11,113 bases of DNA from a candidate division FCPU426 bacterium. GTDB lineage: Bacteria; Oederibacteriota; JAAXVQ01; JAUVAV01. The stretch is taken from positions 1 through 11,113 of the forward strand of contig JAUXBQ010000073.1 of the NCBI GenBank assembly GCA_030619365.1, read 5' to 3'. A program made the position numbers and the translations under genes. Under the pieces are notes generated by a model that had not been told where the DNA came from, searched no databases, and saw only the letters and a program-made list of their open reading frames with translations. This document shows positions 6,132 to 11,113 of the stretch, in pieces (position 1 is the first letter of the stretch; each line of letters begins with the position of its first letter).

Positions 6132-7138
6132 GCCCCGGGCTCCATGGAGAAACCGCCGATGCGCTCCCCCACGAACAAGGCCAGCAGCCCGGCGCTGAGA
6201 TAAATCATGAGCGACCAGTGCATGGGCACTTGGATGGACAGGAAGGCGGCCGCGCCCAAGCCCAGGCTGGCGGCCCAGAGCAGCAGGACCGTGCGCTGCT
6301 TGGTAAAGCCCCGGTGCACCAGGCGCAGGGCCAGGTGATCCGGACTGCCCCGGAACACGGACACACCGCGGCGGTGGCGCAGGAACATGATAAAGAGCGT
6401 GTCGAAAATGGGAACGCCCAGGATCAGGATGGGCGCCAGCACGGCCAGGGGATTTACCTGCGAATAACTCTCGCCCATGGCGATCGAGGCCAGGACAAAT
6501 CCCAAGAGCAGCGCGCCGGTGTCCCCCAGATAGATCCGCGCCCGCGGGAAATTGTGCGGCAGGAACCCGAGCGCGGCGCCGCCCAGGGCGGCCAGAATGT
6601 ACATATCATTAAAACGCCCGTTCTGAGCGGCGATGAGGAAGAACACGGCCGCGGCGATCACGCTGACCCCCGAAGCCAGCCCGTCCATCACGTCGATCAG
6701 GTTCATGGCATTGGTCACGCCCACCACCCACAACACGCTGAGGATCACGGACAGTGCGGGGTGATGGATAAACTGCAGCCGCATGTTGCAGAGGATCAGG
6801 GCCACGGCCGCCAGAATCTGCCCTATTAATTTAAGGGCCGGGGACAGTTTGTATTTATCGTCAATGAGGCCCAGCACCACGATCAGCGAGGTGCCGCTGG
6901 CAACGCCCACTACGCCGATCAGCGAGCTACTCTCCCAAAATTTGAACGCGATCAAAGACAGAATGAATCCCAGGTACACGGCCAGGCCACCCAGGTAGGG
7001 AATGGGCTTTTCGTGTTTTTTAAGACGTTCGTCCGGATGATCCAGGATCTTGAGCCGCCGGGCCAGTCCCCCGGCCAGGGGCGTCAGGCCCAGGGTCAGA
7101 ACCAGGCTGAGTAAAAAAATGTATAAACTGGTGGTCAT
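6128..7138 (-). CDS. Polyprenyl-phosphate N-acetylhexosaminyl-1-phosphate transferase (WecA/MraY type)
   Basis: A 336-residue integral membrane enzyme that should load a sugar-1-phosphate from a UDP-sugar onto undecaprenyl phosphate, starting lipid-linked glycan assembly. About ten membrane segments are visible, beginning with YIFLLSLVLTLGLTPLAGGL. Family motifs are present in order: HEKPIPYLGG (42-51), LIDDKYKLSP with Asp93-Asp94, TNAMNLIDVMDGLA (142-155), RIYLGDTGALLLG (201-213), and SPDHLALRL with His268 in the last cytoplasmic loop. I start at the ATG 7136-7138, which overlaps the stop of the preceding glycosyltransferase (ATGA). A longer frame to 7213 would only add a non-conserved tail. 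Peptidoglycan MraY is less likely given the glycan-gene context and the loop motif. The sugar is not determinable. Confidence 0.92.
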   Translation of the reverse strand: MTTSLYIFLLSLVLTLGLTPLAGGLARRLKILDHPDERLKKHEKPIPYLGGLAVYLGFILSLIAFKFWESSSLIGVVGVASGTSLIVVLGLIDDKYKLSPALKLIGQILAAVALILCNMRLQFIHHPALSVILSVLWVVGVTNAMNLIDVMDGLASGVSVIAAAVFFLIAAQNGRFNDMYILAALGGAALGFLPHNFPRARIYLGDTGALLLGFVLASIAMGESYSQVNPLAVLAPILILGVPIFDTLFIMFLRHRRGVSVFRGSPDHLALRLVHRGFTKQRTVLLLWAASLGLGAAAFLSIQVPMHWSLMIYLSAGLLALFVGERIGGFSMEPGA

Positions 7139-8346
7139 GCGCGCCTCCGGGGCTTCCGCTTCGCTTCCCACGGCCGGTAAACTGTCTGCAGTTGGCGGGC
7201 CGCGACCTTCCAATCATATTTTTCCAAGGCCAATTTCCGGGCTGCCCGGCGAATCCGGTCCGCTAAACGCCTATCAGAGAGAAGCCTCAGGACCTGCCGG
7301 CTGAATTCCGTGGGCGAACCGCCCACCAGGCAATGCTGTCCCGGCCGGGCCGCGACATTTTCCGCCACCAGGGGCGAGGCCACGGCCGGCACGCCGGCCG
7401 CAAAATATTCAATCATCTTGAATTGCCGCCCAGAGGCCACTTCCAGGGGACAGATGGCCGCGCGCGCCCGGCGGAAATACGGCCTGAGGTCCGGGACCAC
7501 GCCCAGATACTGCACGCCAGGTTGCCGAAAAACCGGCTCCCGGTCGAAATCCCGCGGTTGTCTGCCGATTACGGTCAGTCGCGCGTCCGGCTGCTTTTTC
7601 CTTATCAGGGGCCAGGTGCGTTGGCAGAATTCCCGCAGGCCCCAAAGATTGGGAGGATATTCCAGGTTGCCCACGAACAGCAGCTCCGGGGCCCGCGTCA
7701 GTTTGGGCGCGGGCGTGAAATACCGCGTATCCACGCCATTGGTCACTTCCGCCATGGTATCGCTGGCGCCCAGGGTTTGCAACCATTCCCGGTCGAGATG
7801 CGAGGAGATGATACTCGCCGAGAATTGACGGGAAACTTCGGTTTCATACGCGCGCAGCCGGATAGCCTCGTGTTTCAGATACGCGCGTTTCAGGCTTCCG
7901 GTTTGCGTGCGCAGGCGGTTTTCGAAATGCCGCGTGAGTGAATCCGTATAGTCCAGCACACGAAACTCCGCGGGAATCCCGAGGGCGTACGGAGCCATGC
8001 GCAGGCGGTAGGCGTGAACGCCCTGGATCCGGTGCTGCCGCGCGACCTCGCGCGCCGCGGCTGCCATGGCGCGGGACTGATAGGAGGTCACGTTGAGCGG
8101 CCGGGCTCCCCACCAGGTGCGCAGGCAATTTCCGATCACATGCGCGCGGGTCAGCAAAACGCCCTGGGTTGTGGCGCAATACTTTTTCAGGTGCTTCAGG
8201 TTCCGGGCCTCGTCCGGCGCGCGCATGAATCCCAAGAAGTGCACGGTATGCTTCTTTGCCAGGGCCCGGAGCAGGTGGTGGCACCGCTGGCAATCGCCGT
8301 CTTCCAGGGGATAAGGGATAATGGCCGATAAGTAGAGGATATTCAT
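7135..8346 (-). CDS. Family 4 glycosyltransferase, first gene of the glycan cluster
   Basis: A 403-residue GT-B glycosyltransferase. The N-terminal domain opens with NILYLSAIIPYPLEDGDCQR and HHLLRALA. The C-terminal donor domain has LLFVGNLEYPPNLWGLREF (222-240), GVQYLGVVPDLRPYFRRA and SGRQFKMIEYFAAGVPAVAS, with Glu313 in the donor-binding loop. The layout recalls sugar transferases seen with PEP-CTERM/exosortase polysaccharide clusters, but no exosortase or PEP-CTERM protein is present here. The tail (EAKRKPRRRA) is strongly basic and may touch membrane phospholipid. I chose the ATG 8344-8346 because the family starts right at this strand. An ATG at 8356-8358 and a TTG at 8365-8367 are alternatives, and the TTG has a GAGGA 8 nt upstream. 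The stop overlaps the next gene's start by 4 nt. Confidence 0.88.
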   Translation of the reverse strand: MNILYLSAIIPYPLEDGDCQRCHHLLRALAKKHTVHFLGFMRAPDEARNLKHLKKYCATTQGVLLTRAHVIGNCLRTWWGARPLNVTSYQSRAMAAAAREVARQHRIQGVHAYRLRMAPYALGIPAEFRVLDYTDSLTRHFENRLRTQTGSLKRAYLKHEAIRLRAYETEVSRQFSASIISSHLDREWLQTLGASDTMAEVTNGVDTRYFTPAPKLTRAPELLFVGNLEYPPNLWGLREFCQRTWPLIRKKQPDARLTVIGRQPRDFDREPVFRQPGVQYLGVVPDLRPYFRRARAAICPLEVASGRQFKMIEYFAAGVPAVASPLVAENVAARPGQHCLVGGSPTEFSRQVLRLLSDRRLADRIRRAARKLALEKYDWKVAARQLQTVYRPWEAKRKPRRRA

Positions 8347-8376
8347 TTCCGGGTCCATCGCGTTCAAAATAATTAT

Positions 8377-8397
8377 CCTCGCGCTAAAAGCGCGGGG
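8377..8397 (-). promoter_or_regulatory. Hairpin over the ribosome-binding region of the first glycosyltransferase
   Basis: A 9-bp stem with one G-T pair and a 3-nt loop, core CGCGCT/AGCGCG. On the minus strand its 3' arm contains GAGG, the best Shine-Dalgarno candidate before the TTG at 8365-8367. The stem could hide that site. An AT-rich stretch follows, but it is not a clean T-run, so an attenuator is a weaker reading. Confidence 0.35.
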
Positions 8398-8424
8398 GTT
8401 CCTTTATTGAGCCGTAATGAGCAG

Positions 8425-8430
8425 ATTATA
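8425..8430 (-). promoter_or_regulatory. -10 box of the glycan cluster promoter
   Basis: The minus strand reads TATAAT, a perfect -10 hexamer, about 80 nt before the first glycosyltransferase ATG, giving a predicted start near 8418. No good -35 hexamer stands at 16-18 nt upstream, so the promoter may be activator-dependent or use another sigma factor. It would put the 8377-8397 hairpin inside the mRNA leader. Confidence 0.4.
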
Positions 8431-8479
8431 CTTGGTTTTTCGCGGAACGCCTAGCGAGAAATCCGCCCGAATGCAACCG

Positions 8480-8558
8480 TAGGGGCGCGGTTATCGCGCC
8501 CTATCAACCAGGCACGGTTATCGTGCCCTACAACCCAGGCATGGTAACCGCGCCCCTA
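8480..8558. repeat. Cluster of three hairpin units inside a long inverted repeat
   Basis: Three related units at 27-28 nt spacing: GGGCGCG-GTTAT-CGCGCCC (8483-8501), GGCACG-GTTAT-CGTGCC (8511-8527) and the imperfect GGCATG-GTAAC-CGCGCC (8538-8554). They are joined by CTATCAACCA- and CTACAACCCA-like linkers. The first two keep pairing despite base changes. The ends TAGGGGCGCGGTTA (8480-8493) and TAACCGCGCCCCTA (8545-8558) are exact reverse complements, so the whole block can also form one 14-bp stem. It sits in the divergent spacer between the glycan cluster and trpB. It looks like a palindromic intergenic repeat or MITE fragment. Confidence 0.65.
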
Positions 8559-8596
8559 TGATTGTCCCAAGTTTTATATTTAAAAATCGTTCATAG

Positions 8597-8605
8597 TGTT
8601 ATAGT
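8597..8605 (+). promoter_or_regulatory. Probable extended -10 promoter of the trpB gene set
   Basis: TGTTATAGT contains TATAGT (8600-8605) preceded by TGT, the extended -10 form, about 72 nt before the trpB start codon. The upstream stretch is AT-rich but has only weak -35 candidates such as TATTTA at 8577-8582, which an extended -10 promoter can tolerate. Confidence 0.42.
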
Positions 8606-8676
8606 ATGAAACCCCTTACCGACGCGGCGTTCCCCGATCCCCACGAAAACTTCAGGCACATATCAAGGAGGCGGGC

Positions 8677-10065
8677 ATGAATACCAAGGTGTTTTTAACC
8701 GAAGACGAAATGCCCCGGCAATGGTACAACCTCGCGGCGGACCTTCCCTCTCCGATGCAGCCCCCCCTGGGTCCGGACGGCAATCCCATCTCTCCCGACA
8801 TGTTGGCCCCGGTCTTCCCCATGAATTTAATCGAGCAGGAGGTCAGCCAGGAGCGCTGGATCGACATCCCCGAGGGAGTGCAGGAATTGCTCCGGCTCTG
8901 GCGGCCGTCCCCCCTATACCGGGCCCTTCGTCTGGAGAAAGCCCTGGGCACTCCGGCCCGCATTTACTATAAGAACGAAGGCGTGTCGCCGGCCGGCAGC
9001 CACAAGCCCAACACCGCGGTGGCGCAGGCCTGGTATAATAAGCAGTTTGGCATCAAGCGCATCACCACTGAAACCGGCGCCGGGCAGTGGGGCAGCGCCC
9101 TGGCCTTTGCCTGTTCCCTGCTGGGTCTGGAGTGCAAGGTTTTCATGGTCCGCATCAGCTTTGACCAGAAACCCTACCGAAAACTCATGATGCAAACTTG
9201 GAACGCCAATTGCGTGCCCAGCCCGAGCCCGGAGACCAATGCCGGCCGTGACATTCTGAAAAAAATGCCGGACACGCCGGGCAGCCTGGGCATCGCCATC
9301 AGCGAGGCCATTGAGGCGGCGGTCACTGACCAGAGTGGCCAGACCCGCTACTCCCTGGGCAGCGTGTTGAATCACGTGCTGTTGCACCAGACTATTATCG
9401 GCCAGGAAGCAAAAAAACAACTGGCCAAGGCCGGCGAGAAAAAAGTGGACGCCGTTATCGCCTGCGCGGGCGGGGGTAGTAATTTCGCCGGGATCGCTTT
9501 CCCCTTTATCAGCGATAAAATCAACGGCGCGGACATCGCGTTTTACGCCTGCGAGCCCACGTCCTGCCCCACCCTGACGCGCGGACCTTTTGCCTACGAC
9601 TTCGGCGACGTGGCCTCGACCACGCCGCTGTTGCCCATGCATACCCTGGGTCACACGTTCGTGCCGCCGCCGATTCACGCCGGGGGCTTGCGGTATCACG
9701 GCATGGCGCCCCTGGTCAGCCAAACCGTGGTGGAAGGCCTGGTGACCCCGCGGGCCTTCGACCAGTTGGAGTGTTACGAGGCCGCCGTGCAGTGGGCGCG
9801 CACCGAGGGCTTTATCCCGGCGCCGGAAACCAGCCACGCCATCGCCTGCGTGATCGACGAGGCTAAAAAGGCGAAAGAAGCGGGCCAGGAAAAAGTCATT
9901 CTGTTCAACTGGAGCGGTCATGGCCTGATGGACCTAAACGGCTATGGCGCTTACTTTAGCGGCAAGCTGACCAATTATGCGCTGCCGGATAAGGATCTCA
10001 AGGAGTCCCTCGCGCCGCTGGACAAACTGCCCAAGGCCAAGTCAATCAAAACCGGCAAGTGGTGA
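8677..10065 (+). CDS. trpB: Tryptophan synthase beta chain, TrpB2 type
   Basis: A PLP enzyme of the TrpB2 branch that condenses indole with L-serine to give tryptophan. At 462 residues it is longer than TrpB1 (about 400). Visible features are the N-terminal region with LPSPMQPP and MLAPVFPMNLIEQE, then RPSPLYRA (76-83). The PLP-binding Lys110 lies in GSHKPNTA, the active-site Glu132 in ETGAGQWGSA, the phosphate-binding loop is GGGSN (265-269), and the C-terminal loop is WSGHG (412-416) where TrpB1 has SGRGDKD. The ATG has AAGGAGG about 5-6 nt upstream. No trpA is present in the window. TrpB2 proteins are often unlinked to trpA and have been proposed to salvage free indole. It is followed at once by a small four-cysteine gene and a membrane gene. 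Confidence 0.96.
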   Translation: MNTKVFLTEDEMPRQWYNLAADLPSPMQPPLGPDGNPISPDMLAPVFPMNLIEQEVSQERWIDIPEGVQELLRLWRPSPLYRALRLEKALGTPARIYYKNEGVSPAGSHKPNTAVAQAWYNKQFGIKRITTETGAGQWGSALAFACSLLGLECKVFMVRISFDQKPYRKLMMQTWNANCVPSPSPETNAGRDILKKMPDTPGSLGIAISEAIEAAVTDQSGQTRYSLGSVLNHVLLHQTIIGQEAKKQLAKAGEKKVDAVIACAGGGSNFAGIAFPFISDKINGADIAFYACEPTSCPTLTRGPFAYDFGDVASTTPLLPMHTLGHTFVPPPIHAGGLRYHGMAPLVSQTVVEGLVTPRAFDQLECYEAAVQWARTEGFIPAPETSHAIACVIDEAKKAKEAGQEKVILFNWSGHGLMDLNGYGAYFSGKLTNYALPDKDLKESLAPLDKLPKAKSIKTGKW

Positions 10066-10072
10066 ACCGAAA

Positions 10073-10333
10073 GTGATTGATCAATACGATGAATTGGAGT
10101 CCCGCTGCCGGTTGCTGGGGCACCCGGTTTCGTTTCAATACTGCCGGTCCCAGGCCGAGGGGCACGCTTGCCGGCATTTGCTAAACTGCTGGTTTGAGCG
10201 GATTCCCATTGAAGCCTACGCGCAACAGTATCTCACCCAGGAGGAGATAGCCTCCCTGCTGTCTCCTCCTCCTTCCAAACTCCACACCATTATCCAATTG
10301 ATTGAAAAAGCCAAGAAAACGCCCCCAGCCTAG
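10073..10333 (+). CDS. Small four-cysteine protein, probable metal-binding, function unknown
   Basis: An 86-residue protein read from the GTG at 10073-10075, 7 nt after the trpB stop, with a GGTG 8 nt upstream as ribosome site. Four cysteines are spaced C12-x11-C24-x8-C33-x5-C39 within CRLLGHPVSFQYC and HACRHLLNCWF. A helical tail ends IIQLIEKAKK. The cysteine pattern suggests zinc or iron-sulphur binding. I recall similar short proteins with C-x-x-L-G-H-x-V-x-F-x-Y-C in deltaproteobacterial genomes, without known function. It has no signal peptide or membrane segment, so it is cytosolic. The tight spacing makes co-transcription with trpB very likely. Some upstream codons are open in the same frame, but they overlap the trpB end and are not needed. 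Confidence 0.78.
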   Translation: MIDQYDELESRCRLLGHPVSFQYCRSQAEGHACRHLLNCWFERIPIEAYAQQYLTQEEIASLLSPPPSKLHTIIQLIEKAKKTPPA

Positions 10334-10378
10334 GCCGGTGGACGCTGCCGCCCGGTGGTTGGAAAACAGGAGGCGGGC

Positions 10379-10888
10379 ATGTCCGAAATCCCATCACAGC
10401 GAGGCGCCCCGTCATTTTTAGGGGAAGTAGGTCAGGTCCTCCTGAATTTTGTCCAAGGCCAGTTGCTCATCGCGGTCCTGGAGGCCGGGGTGGCGGGCCT
10501 CGCGTTTTGGCTGATGGGAATCCGGCACGCCTGGCTCCTGGGCGCCGTTGTGGGCCTTACCAGTTTTATCCCTTACCTGGGTCCGGTCCTGGGGTTTCTT
10601 CCGGCCGCTATTCTGGCCTGGATAACGCATCATCATTTCGGTTACGTGCTGGGCGTGATCGGCATCTGGGCCCTGGTGCAGATTTTGGAAAGCGGGGTGT
10701 TTCAGCCCAAAATCCTCGGGGGTAAGCTCCAAATCCATCCGCTCTTGGTGATTCTTTCCTTCTTCCTGTGGGGCGCGTTGCTGGGAATCTGGGGCATACT
10801 CCTGGCCGTGCCCTTGACCGCCGTTCTGCAGATTGTTTTTCGCAGGGTGTTTTTACGAAGCAATTCGACGATTCAGAAGGAAAAGTAA
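10379..10888 (+). CDS. AI-2E/PerM-family membrane protein, C-terminal half only
   Basis: A 169-residue integral membrane protein matching the C-terminal half of the AI-2E transporter family (UPF0118/PerM), whose members are usually about 350 residues with eight membrane segments. The visible family stretches are FVQGQLLIAVL, WLMGIRHAWLLGAVVGLTSFIPYLGPVLG, ILESGVFQPKILGGKLQIHPLLVIL and GIWGILLAVPLTAVLQI, covering about four to five membrane segments. The N-terminal half is absent, and the upstream DNA codes for the four-cysteine protein instead. The start is nonetheless normal: the ATG is preceded by AGGAGG, in a 14-base context identical to that of trpB (AGGAGGCGGGCATG). This is either a genuine short form or a 5'-truncated gene that acquired a start. 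The substrate is unknown, and AI-2 export should not be assumed. Confidence 0.82.
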   Translation: MSEIPSQRGAPSFLGEVGQVLLNFVQGQLLIAVLEAGVAGLAFWLMGIRHAWLLGAVVGLTSFIPYLGPVLGFLPAAILAWITHHHFGYVLGVIGIWALVQILESGVFQPKILGGKLQIHPLLVILSFFLWGALLGIWGILLAVPLTAVLQIVFRRVFLRSNSTIQKEK

Positions 10889-10936
10889 AGAACGCCGGCC
10901 AGGCCATCTGCATTAACAGATGCCCACGCCCTAGCC

Positions 10937-10961
10937 CGTGGTGCCCAGGTGGGCGCCCACG
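10937..10961. other. GC-rich stem-loop after the membrane gene
   Basis: CGTGG-GCCC pairs with GGGC-CCACG around AGGT, with a small internal loop. A second stem, CATCTG/CAGATG, lies at 10905-10922. Neither is followed by a T-run, so they are at best part of a factor-dependent end for the trpB transcript. No coding gene is recognisable from 10889 to the window end. Confidence 0.28.
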
Positions 10962-11022
10962 ACCGCATTGATCCGGTTCTCCACGATGTGCGAAGGATTA
11001 ATATCATTTTCGATAAATGTTT

Positions 11023-11052
11023 GTTACTCCGCGCGGTGTAACTAAATATAGT
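11023..11052 (+). promoter_or_regulatory. Near-palindrome beside a -10-like box at the right edge
   Basis: GTTACTCCGCGCGGTGTAAC (11023-11042) is an inverted repeat with a single mismatched pair. TATAGT follows at 11047-11052, and TTGTTA at 11021-11026 would be a -35 with a long 20-bp spacer. Operator-in-spacer designs with 19-20 bp spacers are known for MerR-type regulators. The downstream gene would be outside the window, so this is only a candidate. Confidence 0.25.
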
Positions 11053-11113
11053 ATTTCTGGGTTTCGTCTTTTCCATTCTGTCGCCATTTTTCAGTTCTGC
11101 ATGAATGTTTCCC

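Noticed and set aside
5705..6829. Long open frame on the plus strand opposite the flavoenzyme and the polyprenyl transferase
   Set aside because: The translated protein is low-complexity, rich in Gly, Gln, His and Arg with no recognisable domain, as expected opposite GC-rich genes. The minus-strand genes have clear family motifs.
8480..8558. Possible short CRISPR array because of three evenly spaced units
   Set aside because: The units are palindromes that differ from one another, the linkers are about 10 nt and similar to each other, and there are no cas genes.
8677..8760. Riboswitch or trp attenuator before trpB
   Set aside because: The leader from the predicted start near 8612 to 8676 is short, has no tandem Trp codons in a leader peptide, and shows no terminator/antiterminator pair.
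8914..9921. Long open frame on the minus strand opposite trpB
   Set aside because: The plus-strand TrpB2 is unmistakable. The opposite frame has no motif and no ribosome site that I can see.

Overview
The window looks like a chromosomal segment from a GC-rich, Gram-negative bacterium. A secreted beta-barrel-like protein and a polyprenyl-phosphate sugar-1-phosphate transferase imply an outer membrane and a surface glycan. The small four-cysteine protein near the right end resembles, from memory, proteins of deltaproteobacterial (Desulfobacterota-like) genomes. A candidate phylum such as Omnitrophota cannot be excluded, and no marker here fixes the phylum.

Left part (1-2566, minus strand): a housekeeping set read right to left, made of an M24 Xaa-Pro-type peptidase, efp and accB. 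accB runs off the left edge. The peptidase-efp-acc order is also known from other bacteria such as Bacillus. A 118-bp nested palindromic element (1310-1427) sits between the peptidase and efp. The efp leader and the accB leader each contain a strong GC-rich hairpin.

Middle (2601-8346, minus strand): a surface-polysaccharide cluster. It starts at a family-4 glycosyltransferase, probably from a TATAAT promoter near 8425-8430. It continues with 4-nt ATGA overlaps into a WecA/MraY-type transferase and then a UDP-galactopyranose-mutase-like FAD enzyme. A beta-barrel-like secreted protein follows after 16 nt. A second family-4 glycosyltransferase comes after a 221-nt gap, and the peptidase 34 nt later. 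A likely job is building, and perhaps exporting, a lipid-linked glycan that may contain a furanose or other FAD-processed sugar.

The 221-nt gap holds the most unusual signal of the window. On the opposite (plus) strand there is an extended -10 promoter (3807-3836), about 148 nt of potentially structured sequence without an evident ORF, and a strong intrinsic terminator ending in six T (3931-3990). This looks like an unassigned small RNA gene. It is antisense to the intercistronic region of the glycan cluster and tail-to-tail with the barrel gene.

Right part (8677-10888, plus strand): divergent from the glycan cluster. It carries a TrpB2-type tryptophan synthase beta chain, a tiny four-cysteine protein, and an AI-2E/PerM-family membrane protein that has only the C-terminal half of the usual sequence. 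The divergent intergenic region (8347-8676) contains a cluster of three hairpin units enclosed by a 14-bp long-range inverted repeat. The last 225 bases have no recognisable gene, but contain a 20-bp near-palindrome next to a -10-like box.
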